Shown here piece by piece: positions 1 through 7,360 of a stretch of 36,533 bases of DNA. The stretch spans positions 1 through 36,533 of the forward strand of contig JBECKW010000082.1 of the NCBI GenBank assembly GCA_040235505.1, given 5' to 3'. The first letter of the stretch is position 1, and each line of letters starts with the position of its first letter. Below the pieces are notes generated by a model that was not told the origin of the DNA, made no database searches, and saw only the letters and a list, made by a program, of their open reading frames with translations. This stretch comes from JBECKW01 sp040235505. GTDB taxonomy: Bacteria; Desulfobacterota; Desulfobacteria; Desulfobacterales; JAFDDL01. Both the position numbers and the translations under genes were made by a program.

Positions 1-1984
1 TCAGCTCGAGGTGATTTCTCCCATCCTGAACGATAATTCGGGTTCTCGGATCTGTCAGGCAGTTGTTGTTCCATGGGTTGAAGAATTCAGCGCCCTTTAC
101 GACCTGGTCATTAATTTCCAGGACATCTAACTGGTCGATAGGATAATGCAATACTTCTCCGGCAGTCATACCGGAAGCCAGACCTACGATCATCACCTTT
201 TTCGGATCCGGGTGGAACAGGAGGGGAATGTGCGCAGAAAGGGCCTGGGTCAGCCGGTCACCGTGCGAAGATGCATCTCCCTTCCCACTGTTGAGCATGG
301 TATAATTGACCCGGCCGGTATTACTGTGCCATTTTACCACGGTTGTAAATCCGCCGATGCCGTCACCATAAAAGACCACGTCGATGTTGGCGACATGCTG
401 GGCGAATTTCGAATCACCTTTCCAAAACGCTTCGAACCAGGAAGTCGTGGAAAAATAATTTTTAAAGGATTTAAACTGGTGGTACCATCCCCTGGAGAGA
501 ATGTCGTGATTCCAGGAGGGGAAATTTATCAGAAGCAGAAGCGCCATGACCAGCCCCATCGAACCGGTAGCGACTGCACGACCCCGTTCTCCCTCTTTAA
601 GGGCAATGTATATGAATGCGATGAGGGAGACAAAGATCTGAAGCCCTACCACCACCCTCAAGCCGTTTTCTTTCCCAAGAAAGGGGATGAAAATAAACCC
701 TGCGATAAAAGAGCCCAGGATTGCGCCGATGGTATTTATGGCGTATGCCGTGCCGATGGATTTTCCGATTTCCGGGAGCGACCTGGCATAGATCCGGTTG
801 ACCAGCGGGAATGTGGCGCCCAGAAAGATGGTGGGGCCGACCAGAACAAAAAACAGTGCAATGGACTGAGCCAGGATCTTTTCTCCAAATTCACCCTGAA
901 AAGTGTATATCAGCTTTGAAAAAAAGAACTGGCTGTTACCAAGAAAATGACTGACCAGAAGCGCCAGGCACGCGGCACAGGCCTGGGTAATCACCAGAAG
1001 ACGGAAAGTTTTTTTGACCCGGTCTGCCAGCCATCCGAAGATAAGGTTTCCCAAGGCCAGGCCCACGATAAAGGTGGAGACCACCAAGCTGAAGGAGTAG
1101 GTGGTGGGACCGAGGATCAGCCCCAACAGCCGGGTCCAGAACACCTCATAGGCCATGGCACAAAATCCCGATATGCCGAAGATCCAGAGCGCCAGGAATA
1201 TGATTATCCTGTCATCAACGGGCACAAACCCGGATTGAATCGGTTCTTTTTCTCGTACCGCCCTCTTGGGGTTGCAACGGGATTTTACTTTTTCCGTGGA
1301 ATCCGCAGCAGACAGACCTTTCTTTCTTGCCAACGCAATACACAGGCCACCGATACAAATATTGATGCCCACAGCGGTAAGAATGCTTCCCCACATGCCG
1401 AATTGGGCGATCAGAAAAAAACCGCAAAGTACGGCTCCGGCAGCGCCTCCAATTGTGTTGATGCCATACAGTCGTCCCGTGCGTGCGCCAATGTGTCCCA
1501 TGCTCTCCACATAAAACCGGCAGAGAACCGGAAGCGTGATCCCCATCAGGGTGGTCGGGACAAGCAGAAGGATCGAACAGCCGAAGAATGCGAAAATCCG
1601 GTATAACCAGAAATGTACAAAAAGAGAATTGTACGCCAGCACGTAGACCGGCTTTATGAGCGTGATTAAAAAAGGCAACAGCAGGCCGTATATACCAATG
1701 GCGACCTCCGCTTTGCCATAAAGGGATAACAGGCTGCTTTTCGATCCGATCCGGTCGATGTATCTTCCAGCCAGCCAGCTTCCCACGGCAAGACCGCCCA
1801 TGAAGACAGTCAGCACGGTCGCCACTGCAAAAGGGGCGCTGCCGACAACCTTGTCTATCATCCGAAGCCATAGGATCTGGTAGATCAGACCGGCTACCCC
1901 GGAAAAGAAAAAACAGAAAAGGACAGCTGACGAAAAGGTGGGTACAAGGTTCGGTCTCAGGTCCCTGGCTGGTTTCTTTGGCAT
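1..1984 (-). CDS. Membrane protein with C-terminal spermidine synthase-like domain (fused MFS/spermidine synthase type), 3' end outside window
   Basis: The frame is open from an ATG at 1984 to the window edge (661 codons visible, no stop). The first two thirds hold many hydrophobic segments, starting near residue 17, in two similar halves, each with a conserved GxxxGR/GxxxAD-type loop as in polyamine-synthase-linked membrane proteins. Near the visible end is a Rossmann methyltransferase-like motif (IVGLASGMTAGE, then DVLEIND and QDGRN), the spermidine synthase-type nucleotide-binding core. It is preceded by NSGKGDAS, which resembles the substrate loop of that family. Family members are usually annotated as fused MFS/spermidine synthases and few have a proven reaction. 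It lies downstream of the TonB receptor but is separated from it by a strong terminator, so it is probably transcribed alone. A TTGACA box (2014-2019 on the minus strand) sits close to the start but would leave almost no leader. Function in this cluster is unknown. Confidence 0.8.
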   Translation of the reverse strand, partial: MPKKPARDLRPNLVPTFSSAVLFCFFFSGVAGLIYQILWLRMIDKVVGSAPFAVATVLTVFMGGLAVGSWLAGRYIDRIGSKSSLLSLYGKAEVAIGIYGLLLPFLITLIKPVYVLAYNSLFVHFWLYRIFAFFGCSILLLVPTTLMGITLPVLCRFYVESMGHIGARTGRLYGINTIGGAAGAVLCGFFLIAQFGMWGSILTAVGINICIGGLCIALARKKGLSAADSTEKVKSRCNPKRAVREKEPIQSGFVPVDDRIIIFLALWIFGISGFCAMAYEVFWTRLLGLILGPTTYSFSLVVSTFIVGLALGNLIFGWLADRVKKTFRLLVITQACAACLALLVSHFLGNSQFFFSKLIYTFQGEFGEKILAQSIALFFVLVGPTIFLGATFPLVNRIYARSLPEIGKSIGTAYAINTIGAILGSFIAGFIFIPFLGKENGLRVVVGLQIFVSLIAFIYIALKEGERGRAVATGSMGLVMALLLLINFPSWNHDILSRGWYHQFKSFKNYFSTTSWFEAFWKGDSKFAQHVANIDVVFYGDGIGGFTTVVKWHSNTGRVNYTMLNSGKGDASSHGDRLTQALSAHIPLLFHPDPKKVMIVGLASGMTAGEVLHYPIDQLDVLEINDQVVKGAEFFNPWNNNCLTDPRTRIIVQDGRNHLEL

Positions 1985-2020
1985 GGTGATTTATCCCAAC
2001 ATGTCGTCCGGATTGTCAAG

Positions 2021-2069
2021 ATAAAACAAAAAACAACCTCTCCCATGCATATTCGCCGGGAGAGGTTGT
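2021..2069 (-). terminator. Intrinsic terminator of the TonB receptor gene
   Basis: A perfect 12-bp stem (2033-2044 pairing with 2058-2069, ACAACCTCTCCC) encloses a 13-nt loop. On the minus strand it is followed by a T-rich tract (complement of 2021-2032, TTTTTGTTTTAT). It begins 15 bases after the receptor stop codon. This is the textbook layout of a rho-independent terminator and it separates the receptor from the downstream membrane protein. Confidence 0.92.
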
Positions 2070-2083
2070 CGTTTGTATCCAGA

Positions 2084-4399
2084 TCAGAATTTAACGTTTA
2101 CCATCACACCAAAGGTCCGGGGATCACCCGGTTGGAGACTAATGGGCGGCCCCTGGCTTGAACTGAGTGTCACAGATTTCTTGTATTCCTCATCAGCGAC
2201 ATTTCGCACATAGGCCGTTGCCGAATATAACTGGTTGGCGGATGTCCACGTGGCCCCTATATTGCCGAGAACATAACCGGACTGATGATTATAGGGCTTT
2301 TCGCCAAGAGCATCCATCATGAAATTCATCTGGGCAAGATAGTAGCTGCTCGTATAAACCAGTTCCGCGCGAGGCACCAGCGTTGAACCGTTGCCGAACA
2401 TAAAAGTGTGGTCATAGTCCAGAGTCGCCTTGAACGGGGGGCTGCCCGGCAATTTATCCAACATCAACGCATCGCTTCCCGGGACCGTCGTTCCTCCCGG
2501 GCCCATCGGTACATATGTGACGGTATCGGGGCGGTCGGTGATTTTGATGTCCTGGTAACCGGCGGATAATGAGAGCTTGTCATACATTGTGATCAGGTAC
2601 TCCGCTTCCACCTCCACACCAAACACCTTGAGCGGCACGGCAATACCGGAAAAGATCGGAGGCCCTCCCCCCTCCCTGATATTGACCGCTTCAGGATAGC
2701 CCTCGTAATCGTAATAAAATATTGCGCCGTTCAACCGAAGGGTATTATTCAGGAATTGATTCTTGGTGCCGAATTCATAGGAGGTCAGCTTCTGCTGGTC
2801 GAGTTGCAGAAAGTTCCAGCCTACAACGGAAAAAACACCGTTTACCATTCCCATTTCGGGCGAGAGCGCCGTATATCCCGGCAGGAAGCCTGTGGCGGTC
2901 AGGAAATAAATCATGTTGTCCGGTGTCACGTCATACTCGAAGCGCAGCTTGTAGGTGACATTGTCGTAGTCGTGCTTGTCGCCTATAAGCGAGGCCGTGT
3001 TGGTGCCGCTGAAATCCGGGGGATTCATGACATTTCCGTTCACGGTTCCATTGCCGTTCATATAGTAAAATATATCCTGACTGAGTTTTGTCTTGTCATA
3101 CCGGAGGCCGGCAGTGATACGGAAATCATCACGCACATTAAAGGTCTCTTCCGTGAAGAACCCGTAGTTATCAAAGGTGCCTTTCGTTTCACGGCCCCAA
3201 ATGGGCACACCGTAACCATTTTCCTGGGTCAGCAGCTCGCCTGTCCTCGAATTGGCGTCCGGCGGGTCATAAGTGGGCCAGGATGTCTGGGCCGAGAAGA
3301 TGGTGGTGTCGAACTTGTGTTGGAAATAGTTGGCGCCCACGAGCCAGGAAAGCTTTCCATCCGTGTTCGAGGCCCATCGGATTTCCTCCGAATGATTATA
3401 ATAGGTAGGCCAGGCGGTATCGTCTGCATGGCCTTTGCCGTCCTTCACCTCCTCTGCGCCCAGTCCGGACTGATCGTAATCGTGATAGCCGCCGATCCAG
3501 GTAAGTGTGCTGTCGCCGAGGTCATAGTTGAGATTGATGGATGCCTGGTTATATTTGGCCGGCGCACCCTCCCTTGGCTCGGTATGGTTGCCGACACCTG
3601 AGGTTTCGATCTTATCCGGCGATGTCAGATATGCCTGCCAGCCGCCGCCCCAGTTCGTTGTCTTCTGTGTGGAGAGGCTCAGCACCACCCCGAGGGCGTC
3701 GGTAGGCTGAAAAAGGGCCTTGATCCTGCCCTCTTTGGTGTTGGTCTGTCCTCCCTCGCTTTCATAGTAGCCGTTCCGGTCAAAATAATGAACAGCCGCT
3801 CGAAGAGCGACTTTACTACCCACCGGTACGTTCACAGCGCCCTGGACATTGATCAGAGAGGCTGTGCCGAACTCGGCGGAGACATTCCCGCCGAATTCCC
3901 CCAGCTTCGGGTCATTGGTATAGAAGGACACCACACCACCGGTAGCGCTACGGCCATACAGGGTTCCCTGGGGGCCTCTTAATACCTCGACGCGGCTCAC
4001 ATCATAATTGCCGCCGATGCCCTGGTAAACCCCATCCACATAGGTTGCGGTGGAAGATGGAAGGACCTCGTTCGTTGCGCCTGATTCCTGGGTTCGCTGA
4101 ATGCCGCGGATCGCGATGTTGCCAAGGGGATTTGCGTTTCCACCATTGCGAAAGGTTAAATTGGGGACGCTTTCAAGGATTTGGGCGGTTGTAATCTTGC
4201 CCTGGTCGAGCAGATCACCACCTGGCAGGGCCACCACCGAACTCGGTAACTCTTGGAGATTTTCGGCGCGTTTTTCAGCCGTTACCGTGATTTCCTCGAG
4301 CGTGAATGTGTCCGAGGACTTTTCCTGGGCCAAAGCGCCGGCGGCGGTGAGAACTATCACCATGGCCGCTGTCGGAAAGAATAATAGGCTTTTTTTCAT
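2084..4399 (-). CDS. TonB-dependent outer-membrane receptor
   Basis: A 771-residue outer-membrane receptor that would import a large or scarce ligand using TonB energy. The start at 4399 is chosen over a longer in-frame ATG at 4567 because AGGAGGA lies just upstream and the protein then begins with a clean signal peptide (MKKSLLFFPTAAMVIVLTA, cleavage after ALA). A TonB-box-like LEEITVTAEKR follows at the mature N-terminus. Next comes a plug domain (SVPNLTFR, NIAIRGI, VLRGPQGTLYGRSATGG), then a beta-barrel with many aromatic strands ending in VNVKF with a terminal Phe. The upper plug (ENLQELPSSVVAL) resembles receptors common in aromatic- and steroid-degrading Proteobacteria; the ligand is inferred, not shown. 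No tonB, exbB or exbD is in the window. It is divergent from the aldehyde oxidoreductase gene and ends in a strong terminator. Confidence 0.95.
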   Translation of the reverse strand: MKKSLLFFPTAAMVIVLTAAGALAQEKSSDTFTLEEITVTAEKRAENLQELPSSVVALPGGDLLDQGKITTAQILESVPNLTFRNGGNANPLGNIAIRGIQRTQESGATNEVLPSSTATYVDGVYQGIGGNYDVSRVEVLRGPQGTLYGRSATGGVVSFYTNDPKLGEFGGNVSAEFGTASLINVQGAVNVPVGSKVALRAAVHYFDRNGYYESEGGQTNTKEGRIKALFQPTDALGVVLSLSTQKTTNWGGGWQAYLTSPDKIETSGVGNHTEPREGAPAKYNQASINLNYDLGDSTLTWIGGYHDYDQSGLGAEEVKDGKGHADDTAWPTYYNHSEEIRWASNTDGKLSWLVGANYFQHKFDTTIFSAQTSWPTYDPPDANSRTGELLTQENGYGVPIWGRETKGTFDNYGFFTEETFNVRDDFRITAGLRYDKTKLSQDIFYYMNGNGTVNGNVMNPPDFSGTNTASLIGDKHDYDNVTYKLRFEYDVTPDNMIYFLTATGFLPGYTALSPEMGMVNGVFSVVGWNFLQLDQQKLTSYEFGTKNQFLNNTLRLNGAIFYYDYEGYPEAVNIREGGGPPIFSGIAVPLKVFGVEVEAEYLITMYDKLSLSAGYQDIKITDRPDTVTYVPMGPGGTTVPGSDALMLDKLPGSPPFKATLDYDHTFMFGNGSTLVPRAELVYTSSYYLAQMNFMMDALGEKPYNHQSGYVLGNIGATWTSANQLYSATAYVRNVADEEYKKSVTLSSSQGPPISLQPGDPRTFGVMVNVKF

Positions 4400-4493
4400 T
4401 TTCCTCCTCCTTTGGGCTGTAAAGGGTAGATAAAAATTCTGCAATCGGGGCATCTCCACCGTTGCAGGGGACCGCATGACGGGGGGTGCGTAT

Positions 4494-4521
4494 CCCGTCC
4501 AGGGGCTTTTTCCGGACAGGG
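4494..4521 (-). other. Hairpin in the TonB receptor leader
   Basis: CCCGTCC at 4494-4500 pairs with GGACAGGG at 4514-4521 with one bulged base. This gives a GC-rich stem about 100 bases upstream of the receptor start on its presumed mRNA. It could be a leader structure. It does not match a riboswitch consensus that I can confirm. Confidence 0.35.
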
Positions 4522-4776
4522 TGGACCTCTTTGCATCGTTTTTTCCTATAGATGCTGCTGTTGGCAAAGCTTAAAGCTCAAGCAAACGTCATAGACATCG
4601 ATTTAAAAAACGATTCGAGCTACCTAAAAAATTTAGAAATCAATTTGGATTCGGGTAATGACGGCCATGCATGTTGACCATGATCCCCCCTGCGGGGATT
4701 TGAAGCTGATATTAAACCCAGATAACTTGTTAAAAACGCGTCTGCCGCTAAAAAAAATTGACAGTTCGCATCTACT

Positions 4777-4806
4777 TTTATGTGAATAAATTTATAAAAA
4801 TGTCAA
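4777..4806 (-). promoter_or_regulatory. Possible sigma70-type promoter toward the TonB receptor
   Basis: On the minus strand, TTGACA (4801-4806) is followed after 18 bases by CATAAA (4777-4782). The -10 match is moderate. It overlaps the TGAATAAAT inverted repeat, so a regulator bound there could block it. Confidence 0.35.
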
Positions 4807-4816
4807 TATTTATTCA
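4783..4816. promoter_or_regulatory. Inverted repeat, candidate operator
   Basis: TGAATAAAT at 4783-4791 is mirrored exactly by ATTTATTCA at 4808-4816 with a 16-base centre. It overlaps a candidate minus-strand promoter upstream of the receptor. The symmetry suits a dimeric regulator; the TetR and Lrp-type regulators elsewhere in the window are candidate binders, which is inference only. Confidence 0.35.
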
Positions 4817-5003
4817 AGAGCCAAGAATTATATTAAAAGATAAGCATTGCGATTCAGGATATAACCGCTCTCAGCAATTGCTCGATTCGTTACGTAAAAA
4901 CTAACAAATCCTCTGGTGGTGTAAAGGACCATCAAAGATTAGCTGTAAAAGTCTTAATCGTCGAATTTAACAAAACCAAACACTAACTTGCCGACCGGTA
5001 ATC

Positions 5004-5032
5004 TTTATAGAATCCTTCACACAATTTGTCAA
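5004..5032 (-). promoter_or_regulatory. Strong sigma70-type promoter toward the TonB receptor
   Basis: Minus strand: a perfect -35 TTGACA (complement of 5027-5032), a 17-base spacer and TATAAA as -10 (complement of 5004-5009). Transcription would start near 4997, leaving a leader of about 600 bases before the receptor start at 4399. No ORF of convincing length lies in that leader on this strand. Confidence 0.55.
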
Positions 5033-5247
5033 GAAATAATGCAGAAATAATACAGAAATATGGAATTGTGAATGCATTACGATCTCAGCAGTCCTGGAAG
5101 GGTCTCGGAGAAGCCGTGTGCCGCTCGTGTGGTCCACGATGGTATGAGCCGCTGGAAATCGCGGTAAGCTATGGAAACAGGTCTGTGGATAAAAACTCCC
5201 GGAATTCTCTTATATGTTGAGCTTAATTTTTAATATTTCTTGACAAA
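5025..5247. repeat. 14-bp inverted repeat pair overlapping two -35 boxes
   Basis: TTTGTCAAGAAATA at 5025-5038 recurs as its exact reverse complement TATTTCTTGACAAA at 5234-5247. Each copy contains a TTGACA, one reading toward the receptor and one toward the AOR gene. Identity extends past the hexamer on both sides, so this is more than two chance -35 boxes. A shared operator at two divergent promoters is plausible. Confidence 0.5.
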
Positions 5248-5268
5248 CGATTGAATTGATTTTAAATG
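5240..5268 (+). promoter_or_regulatory. Possible promoter of the AOR operon
   Basis: TTGACA at 5240-5245 is followed after 17 bases by TAAATG (or after 16 by TTAAAT), a weak -10. The start would be about 195 bases upstream of the AOR start codon. The -35 box lies in the 14-bp repeat shared with the divergent promoter. Confidence 0.35.
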
Positions 5269-5468
5269 ATAAATAACCATACGGCAGGTTAGTATTTTTG
5301 GGGGATATCCAATCATTCTTATCTGCGACGGCATTTCCCCATTGTTCAATTTTGAGGCATATTTTTTTCAGAAGCAGCTTCTTTTACACCCAAAACGGTC
5401 GCAACCGACATCGGCGGCGATATCATGCCGGCTTTGAATTTCTATAACTATTATAAAAGGGAATTTTT

Positions 5469-7346
5469 ATGCAAGGAGGGTACGTAGGACGGATTCTCAG
5501 GGTGGATTTGACCCGGGGACATATCACCGAAGAGGAACTTCCCGACGAACGTATTTTGAGGAAGTTCATTGGCGGCGTGGGGCTTGGGGCGAAGATACTG
5601 AGTCAAGAGATATCGGTGGAAACGAAGCCCTTGAGCCCGGAGAACCGGCTTATCTTCATGACAGGGGTCATTACCGGGACCAGATACCCCTGTTCATCCG
5701 ATACTACGGTGGTGACATTGAACGCCAACCTGGGCTTTACGGTGACGTCTTCACATACACATGGTTTCTGGGGGGCTTACCTGAAAAAGGCAGGCTATGA
5801 CGGCATTATCATCCAGGGGGCGTCGGAAAAATGGGTATATCTCTGGATTCATGACGGGGAAGTGGAAATTCTCGATGCGGCGGACATGGTCGGCAAAGAT
5901 ACCCATGAGACCGAAGACCTTGTAAAAGACCGTGTCGGAAGAACCAAAGTCAGCGTGGCCGCAATCGGTCCCGCGGGTGAAAACATGGTTCATGGCGCAG
6001 CGATTCAAAATGACTATCACCACCTTGCGGCCAAAGGCGGCGTGGGCGCGGTGATGGGGTCGAAAAGGCTGAAGGCCATCGCCGTGAAAGGCTCCGGTAA
6101 AATTCCCCTGGCCGACCCGGATGAATTCAGCGGGGTGGTAAAGCAGTGGCAGGATATCGCCTATGCGGACGGGAAAGTGCCGATATTGACAAAGGGAGGC
6201 ATTACCAGATTTTACAACATGATGATCGGTGAGCAGTATTGGGCGGCTTTTAAAAACCTGCTGAGTCCCGAAGAGGGGCGCAAATGGACCCATGATATGG
6301 TGGACGCCTGCAAGCGATTCAAGATAACCGCCAAACATTGCTGGGCCTGCCCCATCGGCTGTGCCTATGAATCCGAAATAACATACGGCCCATACAAAGG
6401 GTATAAAGCGACCCTGTCCGGTGGTGGTGAAGGGCAGGAGGGGGCCGCCGGTGTGGTCGGTATTATGGATCCCGGCACGGTTCATTACTTGACGGATGTC
6501 AACGATCGCCTCGGGGTGGACTCTTCCGACCTGGGATGTTGTCTGGGCCTGGCCTTTGAATTATATGAAAGAGGAGAACTCACCAGGGAGCAGACCGACG
6601 GCCTGGAGCTGAATTGGGGAAACGCGGAGGCTGCCGAGGCGCTGCTTCGCAAAATCATTTATAAGGAAGGGTTTGGTAAGGTATTCGAAAAAGGGCCGAA
6701 GAAGGCTGCCGAAATACTGGGCGGCAATGCACCCAAGTACGTGGCCCATGTAAAAGGCTCCGGTTACAATATGCATGATTGGCGGCCTGCCTGGGGTATC
6801 ATGTTGGGTCAGATTACGGCAGGCTCCGGCGGTACCTGGCAGGGTTCCTACGCCAACGATTTGATCCCTGAACCGGATCTGGGCTATACCGAGCGAAATC
6901 CGCTTTTTTCGACGGATGGGTTGTCGGGGGTGGTGGCCCGGTCTTCAATGAAGCGGGTATGGGATGATTGTTACGGGCAATGCCTTCTGGGGAATCTGAT
7001 GGACGAGTCCGGGGCGGCGCATCTACCGCCCAAAGCGGTGGCCGTGGCGACCGGCTGGTCGGGGTTCGACCTGGATGAGGCCATCACCGTCGGTCACAGA
7101 GTTATTACCCTGGAACGGATATTCAGTATGAAGCGCGGGTTGACGATCGAGACCGACCTGGACATCGGTCCGCGCTTTATGGAACCCGCCAAGGAAGGCG
7201 TCGCCAAAGGCCAGGACATTCGGCCCCATCTAAGAAATCTGGTGATGGACTTCTATGAGCAGATGGGATGGGAGCGGGAAACGGGAAAACCCACTCCGGA
7301 GACCCTGGAAAAACTGGATCTGGTGAACGAAGGAAAAGGATTGTAA
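5469..7346 (+). CDS. Aldehyde:ferredoxin oxidoreductase (tungsten/molybdopterin family)
   Basis: A 625-residue member of the AOR family, which oxidises aldehydes to acids (or reduces acids at low potential) with ferredoxin, using a W/Mo bis-pterin and one [4Fe-4S] cluster. The N-terminus has the family opening (GGYVGRILRVDLTRG, then FIGGVGLGAK). The cluster motif is C291-x2-C294-x3-C298, with the fourth ligand probably C505 in DDCYGQC, spaced from its Asp as in characterised AORs. Length equals the usual 600-630. The start has AAAGGGAA just upstream. The following flavoenzyme gene begins 14 bases after the stop, so the two are cotranscribed. The substrate is not determined; benzaldehyde- and fatty-aldehyde-type AORs share these motifs. 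It is cytoplasmic, with no signal peptide. An aldehyde intermediate in the pathway, or W-dependent ring reduction in the broader superfamily, is inference. Confidence 0.92.
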   Translation: MQGGYVGRILRVDLTRGHITEEELPDERILRKFIGGVGLGAKILSQEISVETKPLSPENRLIFMTGVITGTRYPCSSDTTVVTLNANLGFTVTSSHTHGFWGAYLKKAGYDGIIIQGASEKWVYLWIHDGEVEILDAADMVGKDTHETEDLVKDRVGRTKVSVAAIGPAGENMVHGAAIQNDYHHLAAKGGVGAVMGSKRLKAIAVKGSGKIPLADPDEFSGVVKQWQDIAYADGKVPILTKGGITRFYNMMIGEQYWAAFKNLLSPEEGRKWTHDMVDACKRFKITAKHCWACPIGCAYESEITYGPYKGYKATLSGGGEGQEGAAGVVGIMDPGTVHYLTDVNDRLGVDSSDLGCCLGLAFELYERGELTREQTDGLELNWGNAEAAEALLRKIIYKEGFGKVFEKGPKKAAEILGGNAPKYVAHVKGSGYNMHDWRPAWGIMLGQITAGSGGTWQGSYANDLIPEPDLGYTERNPLFSTDGLSGVVARSSMKRVWDDCYGQCLLGNLMDESGAAHLPPKAVAVATGWSGFDLDEAITVGHRVITLERIFSMKRGLTIETDLDIGPRFMEPAKEGVAKGQDIRPHLRNLVMDFYEQMGWERETGKPTPETLEKLDLVNEGKGL

Positions 7347-7360
7347 TCAAAGGAAAGAAA

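Larger units (their letters stand above)
4400..5468. other. Divergent intergenic control region between TonB receptor and AOR genes (about 1.07 kb)
   Basis: I see no convincing gene here. The region is AT-rich, with four TTGACA boxes (4758 plus, 4801 minus, 5027 minus, 5240 plus), two inverted repeats and small hairpins (4683-4699, ATCCCC/GGGGAT; 4494-4521). The only open frame of some length, 5026-5220 on the plus strand, starts with TTG, lacks a ribosome binding site and resembles nothing I recognise. The stretch 5356-5491 reads like coding sequence but has no start until late in the frame and may be a remnant. Confidence 0.6.

Noticed and set aside
146..1606. Two long plus-strand frames (146-919 and 947-1606)
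   Set aside because: They are antisense to the membrane/spermidine-synthase-like gene, are low in hydrophobic content with no recognisable domain, and lack ribosome binding sites.
2756..3601. 281-residue plus-strand frame
   Set aside because: Antisense to the TonB receptor barrel, with no ribosome binding site and no domain.
4400..4567. Longer TonB receptor starting at 4567
   Set aside because: The extra 56 residues precede a clean signal peptide and a good ribosome binding site at 4399; they contain no plausible export signal of their own.
4400..4680. Cobalamin riboswitch in the TonB receptor leader
   Set aside because: The minus strand has GCGGTCCCCTGCAACGGTG, loosely like a B12-box region, but I cannot find the other conserved blocks in order. 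A covariance-model search would decide.
5026..5220. 64-residue plus-strand frame in the control region
   Set aside because: TTG start inside the 14-bp repeat, no ribosome binding site and no resemblance to a known protein.
7343..7349. Unusual Cys spacing (x2-x2-x11) in the first dienoyl-CoA-reductase-like enzyme as a broken Fe-S motif
   Set aside because: The same C-x2-C-x2-C spacing occurs in TMADH-type relatives and in the third paralogue, so it is a normal variant. The motif itself is at residues 343-361 of the gene starting at 7361.
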